Part shown: piece after piece, positions 21,587 to 29,488 of the stretch
Numbering within the stretch: the stretch's first letter is position 1
Layout: each line of letters starts with the position of its first letter
From: JBGFRR01 sp041695045
GTDB lineage: Bacteria > Bacteroidota > Ignavibacteria > UBA10030
Assembly (NCBI GenBank): GCA_041695045.1
Contig: JBGFRR010000039.1
Span: 1 to 33,526, forward strand
Length of the DNA stretch: 33,526 nt
Direction: 5' to 3'
Position numbers and translations under genes: made by a program
Notes under the pieces: generated by a model
The model's database searches: none
Seen by the model: only the letters and a program-made list of their open reading frames with translations
What the model was told of the DNA's origin: nothing

Positions 21587-24469
21587 ATGTCTAACCCCTT
21601 CACCGAAAATAGGGCCGTCCAAAAGCCCATCCTCAAGTACGCAAGCGAAATAGGCTGGCAGATAGTCGGGCCAGAGGAAGCCCTAAGGTTACGCAACGGA
21701 GAGACCGGCCTTTTCTTCTATCCCGTGCTTGAACAAAAACTCATCGAACTCAATCCGAACATTGTCACATCTGAGAACGTCAAGGAAGTCATTAAGCGAC
21801 TCTTGAACCTTCGCAACACCATCGAGGGAAATAAGGAAGCCTTAGACTGGCTCAGGGGCAGAAAGACCGTCTATGTCCCGGCAGAGAAACGCGAGAAGAA
21901 TGTCCGCCTCATCGACTTCGAGAATCCCTCCAACAACATCTTCCAAGCAACCGAAGAATGGTACTACACCAACGGCGCCCACGGTAATCGTGCGGACGTT
22001 GTCTTCCTCATCAACGGTATCCCTGTGGTCATTGGTGAGAATAAGAAGCCCGAAGAAAAAGAAGCGATTGGCATCGCGGTCGACCAGCTTCGACGATACC
22101 ATCGAGAGACACCTGAGCTTGTTACCACCAGTCAGATATTCGATGTCACGCACATCATTGAGTTTTATTACGGGGTGACATGGAACCTCAGTCGGAAGGC
22201 ACTCTTTAACTGGAAGGACGAAGAGCGAGGTAATTTTGAAAAGAAGGTGAAGCATTTTTTCGACCGAAAGCGACTACTCAGGGTTCTCCACGACTACATC
22301 ATCTTCTTCAAACGAGAGGACGAACTTGAGAAGATAATTCTGCGCCAGCATCAGACGCGTGCTGTTGAGAAGGTCGTACATCGCTCATTGGAGCAAGAGA
22401 AAAAGACTGGACTCATCTGGCACACACAAGGCTCCGGCAAAACCTTTACGATGATTGTCGCAGCAGAGCGGTTGATTAAGCTGCCTGAGTTTGAGAAACC
22501 GACTGTCATTATGCTGGTAGACAGGAACGAGTTAGAGACTCAGCTCTTTCTCAATCTGGAGGCTTACGGATTCGAGAGCTACAAGATAGCCGACAGCAAG
22601 AAAGACCTGCAAGAGCTGCTCGCCAGTGATTACCGGGGCCTCATTGTTTCGATGATTCATAAGTTCGAAGGAATGCCGAAGGACATCAACACACGAGAAA
22701 ACATCTTTGTTTTGGTTGATGAGGCACATCGAACCACAAGCGGAGACCTCGGCAACTATCTGATGGCAGCGCTTCCCAACGCCACTTATTTTGGCTTCAC
22801 TGGCACTCCAATTGACAAGATTCTATACGGGAAAGGAACATTCAAAGTCTTCGGGAAGGAGGATGAGCGAGGGTACCTGGACAAGTACTCCATTGCTGAG
22901 TCCATCGAAGATGGTACCACGCTACCGCTCAACTACACGCTTGCTCCGAATGAGATGCTCGTGCCAAAGGAATTGTTGGAGAAAGAGTTCTACGCGATGG
23001 TCGAGGAAGAAGGAGTGAGCGACATCGAGGAACTGAACAAGATTTTGGAGCGGGCAGTCAACACGAAGAACTTCCTGAAATCGAGAGACCGAGTAGACAA
23101 GGTTGCGAAATTTGTCGCCCAGCATTACATGCAGAACGTGGAACCGATGGGCTATAAGGCTTTCCTGGTTGGTGTTGATAGAGAAGCCTGTGCGCTCTAC
23201 AAGAAGGCATTGGACAAGTACCTGCCAGTAGAGTATTCACAGGTCGTATACTCTCCCGCTCATAATGACCAGCCGATGCTCAAGGAATACTATCTCGATG
23301 AAGACGAGGAGAAGAAGCTCAAAAAGGAATTCCGGAAGAAGGACACGCTGCCCAAAATCCTCATTGTAACTGAGAAGCTGCTAACGGGATACGACGCGCC
23401 GATACTCTACTGCATGTATCTCGACAAGCCGATGAAAGACCACACGCTGTTGCAGGCCATTGCCCGCGTGAATCGTCCTTATGAGGATGATGATGGACTG
23501 AAGAAGCCATCAGGCTTTGTGCTGGATTTCGTTGGCATCTTCGACAACATGGAGAAGGCGCTGGCGTTTGACTCAGCCGATGTCGGCAGCGTCATCAAGA
23601 ACATCGAGGTGCTGAAAGGCCTCTTCGCCAAAATGATGCAGGAACAGAGTAGTGAATACCTCAGCTTGCTCAAGGGACAGTCGGGCGACAAGCTCGTTGA
23701 ATATGTCATCGAATACTTTGACGACAAGGATGAGCGGGAGGAATTCTTCAAGTTTTTCAAGCAGCTTGAGAGCCTGTATGAAATCATTTCTCCAGACAAA
23801 TTCTTGAGAGATTATCTTGATGACTACTCACGGCTTTCGCATCTGTACCAGACTGTCTTGAGTGCCTTCCTGCCGAGAGTTCATACCGATAAGGAGTTGA
23901 TGCGGAAGACAGCCGACTTGGTGAAGACGCATGTCAAAGTGGGACAGATAGCGGAACCTCTCCCAATTTACCAAATCAATGAGCAGACTCTTGAAGCTTT
24001 GAAGAAGGACGACAAGTCTGATAAGGCCAAAATCATCAACCTGCGAAAGAGCATCACTGTCTATGTCGACGAAAACTCTGGAAGGATGCCATACCTCATC
24101 GGCATCGGTGAGCGGTTAGAGATAATCAACGACCTGTACGAACAGAGGCAAATAGACACCGTCGAAGCATTGCGAAAGCTCGAAGAAATAGTCAGGGAAA
24201 TCAATCAGGCCAGAAAGGAACAGGCGGAGAAGCAGCTTGACACGAGGACATTCTCAATCTACTGGATACTGAAAAGTCGGTATGTGGGGGCAGCTCAAAA
24301 ATTAGCAGAGAAGATTGAAGACCTGCTCAAGAAGTATCCGAACTGGCAGGTGAACTCTGAAGAGAAACGCAACCTTCGACTGGGGATGTACGGCCAGCTT
24401 ATGAAGCCGATAGGCAAGGACCATGTGCAAGAGGTCATTGATAAGATATTGGACATGGCGAAGAGATGA
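21587..24469 (+). CDS. hsdR: Type I restriction-modification system, endonuclease/translocase subunit
   Basis: A 960-residue HsdR. The N-terminal PD-(D/E)XK nuclease has Asp137 in RADVVFLINGIPVVIGENKK with Glu151 and Lys153. The superfamily 2 translocase follows: Walker A TQGSGKT (280-286), DEAH box (VDEAH, 378-381), TGTP (405-408), and the later motif VI region LLQAIARVNRPY. A ~300-residue C-terminal helical domain that docks on HsdM/HsdS completes it. Length is normal. It moves DNA past a bound unmodified target and cuts at a distance. The start ATG 21587 lacks a ribosome site and sits behind the repeated-box region. The gene ends in an ATGA overlap with a metallopeptidase gene. Confidence 0.95.
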   Translation: MSNPFTENRAVQKPILKYASEIGWQIVGPEEALRLRNGETGLFFYPVLEQKLIELNPNIVTSENVKEVIKRLLNLRNTIEGNKEALDWLRGRKTVYVPAEKREKNVRLIDFENPSNNIFQATEEWYYTNGAHGNRADVVFLINGIPVVIGENKKPEEKEAIGIAVDQLRRYHRETPELVTTSQIFDVTHIIEFYYGVTWNLSRKALFNWKDEERGNFEKKVKHFFDRKRLLRVLHDYIIFFKREDELEKIILRQHQTRAVEKVVHRSLEQEKKTGLIWHTQGSGKTFTMIVAAERLIKLPEFEKPTVIMLVDRNELETQLFLNLEAYGFESYKIADSKKDLQELLASDYRGLIVSMIHKFEGMPKDINTRENIFVLVDEAHRTTSGDLGNYLMAALPNATYFGFTGTPIDKILYGKGTFKVFGKEDERGYLDKYSIAESIEDGTTLPLNYTLAPNEMLVPKELLEKEFYAMVEEEGVSDIEELNKILERAVNTKNFLKSRDRVDKVAKFVAQHYMQNVEPMGYKAFLVGVDREACALYKKALDKYLPVEYSQVVYSPAHNDQPMLKEYYLDEDEEKKLKKEFRKKDTLPKILIVTEKLLTGYDAPILYCMYLDKPMKDHTLLQAIARVNRPYEDDDGLKKPSGFVLDFVGIFDNMEKALAFDSADVGSVIKNIEVLKGLFAKMMQEQSSEYLSLLKGQSGDKLVEYVIEYFDDKDEREEFFKFFKQLESLYEIISPDKFLRDYLDDYSRLSHLYQTVLSAFLPRVHTDKELMRKTADLVKTHVKVGQIAEPLPIYQINEQTLEALKKDDKSDKAKIINLRKSITVYVDENSGRMPYLIGIGERLEIINDLYEQRQIDTVEALRKLEEIVREINQARKEQAEKQLDTRTFSIYWILKSRYVGAAQKLAEKIEDLLKKYPNWQVNSEEKRNLRLGMYGQLMKPIGKDHVQEVIDKILDMAKR

Positions 24470-24771
24470 TGAAGAGAGAGAAGAAAAACATGGAGGAACG
24501 ATTTCGAGACCGAGTTCAACACTGGTCGAGGAGAATCGGAGTCAGACCGAAGCTCGTACAGATTCGAGCGATGAGAAGGAAGTGGGCTTCCTGCTCTACG
24601 GCGGGGCGCGTCAGCTTTAGTCGAGACCTGCTGAAGAAGAGAGCGAAGTTCAGGGACTTCGTCATAGTGCATGAGTTGGTGCATCTGCAAGTTCCCAATC
24701 ACGGGAAGCTATTCAAGAGCTTGATGAAGGCGTATGTACCGGAGTGGCAGGAGCTGCAGTTGGAGAGGTGA
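24466..24771 (+). CDS. YgjP-like / SprT-type zinc metallopeptidase, short form
   Basis: A 101-residue protein with the metallopeptidase signature H69-E-x-x-H73 (VIVHELVHLQVPNHGKLF) and a third ligand at His79. Upstream, MRRKWASCSTAGRVSFSRDL matches the beta-strand block typical of the YgjP/DUF45 family (R-x-x-x-W-G-S/A-C). The short form lacks the N-terminal half of YgjP. It starts in an ATGA overlap with hsdR (24466; ATG 24469 and 24490 are alternatives). Genes of this family are repeatedly found directly behind hsdR, so a role in the restriction system, such as turnover of HsdR, is a fair inference but not established here. Confidence 0.82.
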   Translation: MMKREKKNMEERFRDRVQHWSRRIGVRPKLVQIRAMRRKWASCSTAGRVSFSRDLLKKRAKFRDFVIVHELVHLQVPNHGKLFKSLMKAYVPEWQELQLER

Positions 24772-24810
24772 GCTTGTGCCGTAATCTCGAGATCCCATTT
24801 TGCACAGACA

Positions 24811-25139
24811 CTAGAGACGCGGCCGAAAACCCAACCTCTTACCACAAAGACTCGAAGACACAAAGAAAAACGATTTGATTTTGTGGCACTTTGTGCCGTA
24901 GTGACTTTGTGGTAACACTTTTCGGCCGGATCTCTAGAAGCTCGGCCGAAAAGCTAAACCACTAAGACCCAAAGTCACAAAGTTTCATAAAATCCTTAGT
25001 GTATTCCCGCTTTCAAAACTACGAAAGGCGGGATCCCGTACAGCGTGGACTTTGGGTCGTAGCCCGCCCTCGGCCACGCCTCAGGCGAGGCCGGGGTGAC
25101 TTCGTGGTGAAAAAAAGAAGTTTTCGGCCGCGTCTCTAG
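24811..25139. repeat. Composite of two nested palindromic elements with CTAG-type ends
   Basis: Outer ends 24811-24830 (CTAGAGACGCGGCCGAAAAC) and 25120-25139 are perfect 20-bp inverted copies. In the middle, CTTTTCGGCCG (24918-24928) and CGGCCGAAAAG (24943-24953-region) face each other around TCTAGA, so two units lie back to back. Unit 1 has arms 24839-24865 and 24889-24915 (22 of 27 matching, TTACCACAAAG type). Unit 2 has a left arm at 24957-24982 whose right partner (from about 25050 to 25109) is split by an inserted GC-rich palindrome (about 25064-25098). Its loop also holds a CCCGC/GCGGG hairpin near 25009-25034. This fills the gene-free stretch 24772-25295. Confidence 0.75.
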
Positions 25140-25295
25140 ACCTTCTCTGTATTACCGTCTTGAACAGTCAATCTTTTCTCTGTACATTGTAGTAGCTTCA
25201 TCCCCGGAGAACACAGTAGTGGAGATAATCGGTTGCAGTACGTTCGACGGTCAAAATCAACGGAAGGAAGTATCGAAAACGAACGAATTTCACTC

Positions 25296-25383
25296 GCCGG
25301 GGTGGCGGAACTGGTAGACGCTCAGGACTTAAAATCCTGTGTCCCGTAAACGGGACGTATGGGTTCGACTCCCATCCTCGGCA
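25296..25383 (+). tRNA. tRNA-Leu (UAA), host gene of the integrated element
   Basis: An 88-nt class II tRNA: acceptor GCCGGGG with CCTCGGC (25376-25382, one G-U), anticodon stem CAGGA/TCCTG around CTTAAAA giving anticodon TAA, long variable arm GTCCCGTAAACGGGAC, T arm GGGTTCGACTCCC, discriminator A. Its last 81 bases are repeated at 30971-31051. Confidence 0.97.
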
Positions 25384-25390
25384 CGGTGGG
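25303..25390 (+). repeat. Left attachment-site repeat (attL)
   Basis: Starts TGGCGGAACTGG inside the tRNA after the acceptor strand and ends CACGGTGGG just past its 3' end. Identical to 30971-31058. The crossover lies somewhere inside; the anticodon or T arm is usual for tyrosine integrases. Confidence 0.9.
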
Positions 25391-25444
25391 ACAAGGGTTT
25401 TTCGTGAAGTGAGGAAAAACCTACCCTTCAAGAAGCAACCTCGC

Positions 25445-25503
25445 TGCTAACGGAATTGCTAATGGTTTGCCACGATTTTCGCGGCGAACAAGGAGGTTAG
25501 CAA
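25445..25503. promoter_or_regulatory. Candidate integrase arm sites at the left end
   Basis: TGCTAA at 25445-25450 and TTGCTAA at 25456-25462 repeat at ~12-bp spacing; the inverted form TTAGCAA at 25497-25503 overlaps the integrase ribosome site and start codon. A matching pair, TGCTAA (30895-30900) and TTGCTAA (30905-30911), lies near the right end at similar distance from its att repeat. Confidence 0.5.
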
Positions 25504-26522
25504 TGTCCGTCCTACCTCAGCGGTTCTCGTTACTCAAACGTTCCAACGGTGTGTACTACATCCTCTACTACTCGAATGGTAGGCAGAGATGGAAGTCCAC
25601 CGGAGCCACGACAAAGCCCGAAGCACTCAGGGCGTTGGTAAACTTCAAGCAACTTTTTGAAGCTCGGTTGAAGTCGGTGTCGTTCGAGCAATTCTCTCAC
25701 CAGATTCTCGTGTCATGCGACATCGCACCTCGAACAGTTGAGCGGTACAAATCCATCTTCAAGACCTTCACGCCGTTCTTGCGCGGTGCATACGTCAACG
25801 AAGTGACGCCGGAGACCATTGACGCATACAAGGCGAAGCGGCTCAGGGAAATCTCTCCCGTCTCCGTCAACGTCGAATTGCGGATGCTCAAGGCAGCATT
25901 CAGCACGGCGAAGCGGTGGAGAATGACGGCACAGAATCCCTTCGAGGGCGTGAGCTTTGCGAGAGTTCCTGAGCAAGCTCCGTTGGCATTGTCCCGCGAA
26001 GATTTTCAGAGGCTTCTCGCCTGCATCCGAGAGAACTGGCTCAAGGAGTTGGTGGTCTTCGCAGTCAATACCGGCATGAGGCGCGGGGAAATCCTCAACC
26101 TGAGATGGCAGGACGTTGACCTTGCGCGGCGAACGCTGACCATTCAAACGCGCGAGAACTTCAAGACGAAGCACGGGCGGCGGCGAGTGGTTCCGGTGAA
26201 CGACGTTGCCTACAATGTTCTCGCGTCGAGGCACGGCAAGAGTCCGTCGGAGTACGTGTTCGAGTTGAACGACAAGAAGATTTCTGAGAGCACAGTAACG
26301 CACAAATTCAAAGCGTGTGTGCGAGCGGCCAACCTCACGAACCCGAAGGTCAGGTTCCACAGCTTGCGGCATACCTTCGCAACGAACCTTCTGCGGGCTG
26401 GTGAGTCCATCCACATCGTTCAGCGGATTCTCGGACACTCCAGCGTCATGGTAACGGAGGGATATTCCGGCATTGCAGCCAGCGAGTTGCACAGCGCCGT
26501 GAACAAGATTACCCTGAACTGA
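25503..26522 (+). CDS. Tyrosine recombinase/integrase
   Basis: A 339-residue site-specific recombinase. The N-terminal arm-binding segment (GVYYILYYSNGRQRWKSTG) and SAM-like core-binding domain (about 55-150) are followed by the catalytic domain. Catalytic residues are visible: Arg193 in NTGMRRGEILNL, a lysine near 223 (TKHGRRRVVPV), His286-x-x-Arg289 in FHSLRHTFATN, His312 in ILGHSSVMVT and the nucleophile Tyr321. It is therefore intact. The start at ATG 25503 follows AGGAGG (25491-25496); the open frame to 25467 lacks support. It lies 120 bases from the tRNA, as is usual for an integrase that recognises it, and is followed by a Y-shaped terminator. Confidence 0.95.
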   Translation: MSVLPQRFSLLKRSNGVYYILYYSNGRQRWKSTGATTKPEALRALVNFKQLFEARLKSVSFEQFSHQILVSCDIAPRTVERYKSIFKTFTPFLRGAYVNEVTPETIDAYKAKRLREISPVSVNVELRMLKAAFSTAKRWRMTAQNPFEGVSFARVPEQAPLALSREDFQRLLACIRENWLKELVVFAVNTGMRRGEILNLRWQDVDLARRTLTIQTRENFKTKHGRRRVVPVNDVAYNVLASRHGKSPSEYVFELNDKKISESTVTHKFKACVRAANLTNPKVRFHSLRHTFATNLLRAGESIHIVQRILGHSSVMVTEGYSGIAASELHSAVNKITLN

Positions 26523-26605
26523 ACGCAGCGCCGAGCGAAATAGATTCAAGATTTTCGTATCTTGAGCAAGAAGCAACGTCCGAATGAACAGGCGAAGAGA
26601 TTTTG

Positions 26606-26680
26606 AAACGCTTCACCCTTCCCGGCTCACCGGGAGGCCGTTCGCTTGACGGCTCGGACGGGGTGAGGCGTTTTTGTTTT
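26606..26680 (+). terminator. Y-shaped (three-way) terminator behind the integrase
   Basis: A 13-bp closing stem, AAACGCTTCACCC (26606-26618) with GGGTGAGGCGTTT (26661-26673), one G-U pair, encloses two hairpins: TCCCGG-ctca-CCGGGA (26620-26635) and GCCGT-7-ACGGC (26637-26653). A T tract (26671-26680) follows. It separates the integrase from the next gene, whose ribosome site begins right after it. Confidence 0.75.
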
Positions 26681-26690
26681 GGGAGGTCGT

Positions 26691-27119
26691 ATGGAGAAGG
26701 GAAGGCGCAAAATCCTCCGGAGACTGTACTCAAGCGCGGGCGAAAAATTCTTGCGCCGAGAGTATGAAAGACTCCGCTTGTTCTCTCATTTCGCAGGAAG
26801 GACAGGAGAACAAGCAGAGGAAAAACGAGGACTCATTCGTGAGATACTGGCTGAAAGGCAGTTAGGACTAACAGACGGCACTCAGGGTAAGGTCAGGGAA
26901 AAACTATTGGACAAGGTTCTAAAGGAATGCGAGGCACGGGAGTTGCCCAAAGGGAAAACAGTATCGAGAGAAACGAAGTATGAAATTGCAAAGGCTATCG
27001 GATTAGAAGTTCCTGCGTTTGAATGCTTCAAGTCAGGTGAGAAATCTTACCATCGCATCAGTAAATACCTCTCAGAGGTTCAGCGGTCAAACAAGCCCGT
27101 AGAACGGTATCGAAAATGA
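26691..27119 (+). CDS. Unknown basic helical protein of the element
   Basis: A 142-residue protein, strongly charged (KGRRKILRRLYSSAGEKFLR at the start, PVERYRK at the end) and predicted mostly helical. ATG 26691 follows GGGAGG (26681-26686). I recognise no family. A middle segment (SRETKYEIAKAIGLEVPAF) loosely resembles a helix-turn-helix, so DNA binding is possible, for example as an excisionase or regulator; the position between integrase and the replication operon would suit either. Its codon use and AT content differ slightly from the flanking integrase, with more AAA/GAA and AGG/AGA codons. No terminator is visible; the dyad and promoter of the next operon follow within 25 bases. Confidence 0.65.
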   Translation: MEKGRRKILRRLYSSAGEKFLRREYERLRLFSHFAGRTGEQAEEKRGLIREILAERQLGLTDGTQGKVREKLLDKVLKECEARELPKGKTVSRETKYEIAKAIGLEVPAFECFKSGEKSYHRISKYLSEVQRSNKPVERYRK

Positions 27120-27140
27120 ATTTGTTTCTCCGCGTACAAC

Positions 27141-27170
27141 TTAGGTAACACCTAAAAGTCTTGTTACAAT
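27141..27170 (+). promoter_or_regulatory. Extended -10 promoter with dyad for the replication operon
   Basis: TG-t-TACAAT (27162-27170) is a near-consensus extended -10. Just upstream, TTAGGT-aac-ACCTAA (27141-27155) is a perfect 6-bp-arm dyad covering the -35 region, a likely repressor site. Expected transcription start is near 27177, giving a ~138-nt leader. Confidence 0.55.
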
Positions 27171-27214
27171 GTGTCCGCACTTTTTGTTCGGCGAGTTCGC
27201 CGGGCAGCAGTTGC

Positions 27215-27300
27215 GGGACACTCCGACGAAGCAAGATGTTGCGAGCCTCGTTGGAACGCTTCGGCTAACAACCGGAGTGTCCCAGCGAGGCTTTTCATTT
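27215..27300 (+). promoter_or_regulatory. Attenuator-like leader before the replication initiator
   Basis: Form A: an 11-bp perfect stem GGGACACTCCG (27215-27225) with CGGAGTGTCCC (27273-27283), holding inside it CGAAGC/GCTTCG (27227-27232 and 27258-27263). Form B: AGCCTCGTTGG (27244-27254) with CCAGCGAGGCT (27282-27292, one G-U), followed by TTTTCATTTT, a terminator. The 5' arm of B lies inside the loop of A and the 3' arms overlap by two bases, so A and B compete. The initiator gene starts 23 bases after form B. Confidence 0.6.
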
Positions 27301-27314
27301 TCAGTGGGTGCGTT

Positions 27315-28220
27315 ATGAAATGGTTCAAACACTTTGCGGACGCGTCGAACGACTTGTTCGTTCGCGAACTTGCGGAACGCTTCGGCGATTCCGGCTACGC
27401 CTTCTGGTTCCGCACACTCGAACTCATCGCGGCGCAAGGGCACGAAGGGACGCTCGACATCCCAGAGACGGCGTGGCGACAGGTCATACACAGCCGACGG
27501 ACAGACCACCTACGCCGGCTCTACACCTTCGCGACGGAACGTGGAAAGCTCAAGGTCGAGGGGTTGTCGAACGGGCTGCTTCGCGTTTCGTGCCCGAAAT
27601 TCCGAGAGATTTCTGACGAGTATTCCAAAAAAGTCCGGAGAGTGTCCAGACAAACTCCGGACAATGTCCTCCCAGAACAGAAGGAGAAGGAGAAGGAGAA
27701 GAGAGAAGAAGGAGAAGTACATCCTCCTCCTCCAGTTGATGATGAGGAGGAGGACTCCACCTTTGGGGTTATTGAGGACAAAATTGGAAGAAGGCTGACG
27801 CCTGCTGAACGAAACGAACTGCAACAGCTTTCGCGTAGTGACGACTTTAGTGAAGCAGTACGGAAACTTCACGGCGGGGTGAAAGCGCCGATTCCGTTCC
27901 TTCGGACGATTTTGTTAAACCCGAAAGACTTCTCACGCGGACCTCGGAACCCTCGCGCAGCGTTCGAGCACACTGCAAGCGACGTTCAGCGCCTTCGAGA
28001 CCTTGAAGCGACCCTCTCCCAGCGCGACCGAGAACGTGGAGAATATCCCAACGAGAAGGGCACCTCAGGTGGAGGAAAACAACCTTTTCAACGTTTCGGA
28101 GAGGAACGGAAGGCGCGAGGCACGCACAACTTGTGCAGCGACTGCGGCGGCGCGTATTGGTCGCTTCAGCGGCACGACTGTCCGGCACTCATGCCGTCGA
28201 ATGGGGGGGATGAATCGTGA
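27315..28220 (+). CDS. Phage-type replication initiator/replisome organiser (Lin1244-like N-terminal domain)
   Basis: A 301-residue protein starting at ATG 27315 (MKWFKHFADASNDLFVRELA); the open frame back to 27171 covers the structured leader and is not coding. The first ~110 residues match the winged-helix domain found at the N-terminus of phage replisome organisers (F-G-D-S-GYAFWFRTLELIA). A charged low-complexity linker follows (KEKEKEKREEGEV, PPPPVDDEEEDS), then a helical segment and a C-terminal zinc-finger-like C-x2-C-x9-H-x-C (CSDCGGAYWSLQRHDC). It probably opens the element's origin and recruits host helicase. It overlaps the next gene by GTGA. The GA-rich linker DNA (27682-27716) and adjoining dyad might contain the origin. 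Confidence 0.75.
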   Translation: MKWFKHFADASNDLFVRELAERFGDSGYAFWFRTLELIAAQGHEGTLDIPETAWRQVIHSRRTDHLRRLYTFATERGKLKVEGLSNGLLRVSCPKFREISDEYSKKVRRVSRQTPDNVLPEQKEKEKEKREEGEVHPPPPVDDEEEDSTFGVIEDKIGRRLTPAERNELQQLSRSDDFSEAVRKLHGGVKAPIPFLRTILLNPKDFSRGPRNPRAAFEHTASDVQRLRDLEATLSQRDRERGEYPNEKGTSGGGKQPFQRFGEERKARGTHNLCSDCGGAYWSLQRHDCPALMPSNGGDES

Positions 28221-28705
28221 ACGGCTTCGTCACCGCTGACCTGCTCGCGCTTTGTCTTGCGAGACACCTTGAAACGAAACACGGCGCTTCGGTGGTGGCT
28301 GTCGGACGCGAGCCGCGTTGGGATATTTGTTTCCTCCACGGCGGCGGGTTGGCTGTCGAAGTCAAGTGCGACGCGCGGGCGTGCGTCTCACAACTTTGCG
28401 CAGTTGAGTACTGGAACACCCGGAGCGGCGCGTCGGGAATCCTGGCGACGGAAGCGAAGACGTGGATTCATTGCGTTCCCGAAGACGGCGGCTTGCATTG
28501 CTACGAGGTTGACACCAAGCGGCTGCTCAAGCTCATTATCGAAACGGGAGAAGTGAAGTCCGGCGGAAACGGATCCGCGTCGTTGATGAAGCTCGTTCCG
28601 TTACGGGCGTTGAAGGAAATCTCGAATGAGGACTACATGCTCCGAGGTGAGCTCGTTGACCTCGTTCGGCAAAATATCTTGTCCCGCTCACATGGTCAAG
28701 GTTGA
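28217..28705 (+). CDS. PD-(D/E)XK nuclease-like protein (resolvase type)
   Basis: A 162-residue protein beginning at GTG 28217 in a GTGA overlap with the initiator. It shows the nuclease core W-D36-I-C-F, then L-A-V-E48-V-K50-C-D, i.e. D-(x)n-E-x-K on neighbouring strands, as in Holliday-junction resolvases and related phage endonucleases. The following segment (ACVSQLCAVEYWNTRSGASG) would be the helix that frames the active site. A role in processing replication or recombination intermediates of the element fits the neighbours; a restriction-type or host-takeover role is also possible. The last 14 bases overlap the next gene. Confidence 0.65.
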   Translation: MNGFVTADLLALCLARHLETKHGASVVAVGREPRWDICFLHGGGLAVEVKCDARACVSQLCAVEYWNTRSGASGILATEAKTWIHCVPEDGGLHCYEVDTKRLLKLIIETGEVKSGGNGSASLMKLVPLRALKEISNEDYMLRGELVDLVRQNILSRSHGQG

Positions 28706-28973
28706 GGCTCTCGCGCGCCTGGGCAAACTGCTGAAGAATATGCCGAAAGCGGAGGGGACGCGGGGACAGCTGATTGGACGTGGAATTATTGGCGGTTCAC
28801 GAACGGTACCGCCAATAAGTACACTGGAACAAATCGGCCTTACCCGCAAGACCTCTGCCGTTGCGCAGCAGTTGGCCGCGCTGCCGAAGGACACGCGCGA
28901 GGCCATTGCCAGGCGCGAGGGCAAGAACAATGGCGAGCAAACTTTTCAACTAAACCGGGAGAGAAACACATGA
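28692..28973 (+). CDS. Small phage-type protein, ParB/methyltransferase-associated segment
   Basis: A 93-residue protein from ATG 28692 (VKVEALARLGKLLKNMPKAE). It contains L-G-K-L-L-K-N-M-P-K, then a glycine-rich turn, then PPISTLEQIGLTRKTSAVAQ and QLAALPKDTREAIARREGK. This pattern of a short helix, T-L-x-x-I-G-L-x-x-x-x-S-x-x-A-Q-x-L-A-x-L-P resembles the C-terminal segment of phage proteins that are annotated as ParB-like or adenine-methyltransferase-associated regulators. No N-terminal nuclease domain is present, so it would be the DNA-binding part alone. It overlaps both neighbours. Confidence 0.55.
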   Translation: MVKVEALARLGKLLKNMPKAEGTRGQLIGRGIIGGSRTVPPISTLEQIGLTRKTSAVAQQLAALPKDTREAIARREGKNNGEQTFQLNRERNT

Positions 28974-29488
28974 CCACGCAAGAAGCAAAGACGGCCATTC
29001 AAAATCTCGAAGCGAGGCTCGAAGCTTTGCAGCGACAGAAAACAAAGTTGGCGGAGCAGGTCGAGGCGCGACGGCGAGAAGCAGCGGAGATGCTCGTTGA
29101 GGGCAAAGCTTGGGAGAAAGTTCAGGAGAAAATCTTGGCGGGAACTTCAGATCTCGCCACCACTGAAACCGCCATCTCGTTAGTCGAGAAAAAGTTGGAA
29201 GAGGCGCGGCAAGCACACGCCGAAGCCGAAGTCCGGGAAAAGCGAGAGCGGCGCGAGCAGATTATCCGGGAGTTCAAGGCCGAGGTTCCCAAAATCGAAG
29301 CCGCGTTCAACGAGTTTGCGAAAGCGTCCTCCCGCGCGATGCAGCTTGAGCAGGAGTCGTGGCAGTTGAACATCAGCCCGATGCTCTTTGACCGCGCGGG
29401 CGCGCTGCTTGGTTACGACGGAAGGATGCCTCTTAGGCAGGTTCTGAACGGACTTCACGAACTCATCTCGGCGGCGAAGGAAAAATGA
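28970..29488 (+). CDS. Coiled-coil protein of unknown function
   Basis: A 172-residue protein starting in an ATGA overlap. Roughly residues 5-120 form a long charged coiled coil (AIQNLEARLEALQRQKTKLA and REKRERREQIIREFKAEV), followed by a short globular end (LLGYDGRMPLRQVLNGLHEL). No catalytic motif is visible. Coiled-coil proteins in this position of phage-like operons can be recombination accessory or scaffold-interfering factors, but nothing here decides. It ends in an ATGA overlap with the peptidase gene, and the tight coupling suggests the two act together. Confidence 0.6.
   Translation: MTTQEAKTAIQNLEARLEALQRQKTKLAEQVEARRREAAEMLVEGKAWEKVQEKILAGTSDLATTETAISLVEKKLEEARQAHAEAEVREKRERREQIIREFKAEVPKIEAAFNEFAKASSRAMQLEQESWQLNISPMLFDRAGALLGYDGRMPLRQVLNGLHELISAAKEK

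Noticed and set aside
25198..25431. Minus-strand ORF over tRNA-Leu
   Set aside because: Antisense of the tRNA; the same artefact type.
27171..27314. Upstream extension of the replication initiator to GTG 27171
   Set aside because: The region is strongly structured RNA-like sequence, and homologous proteins begin at MKWFKHF.
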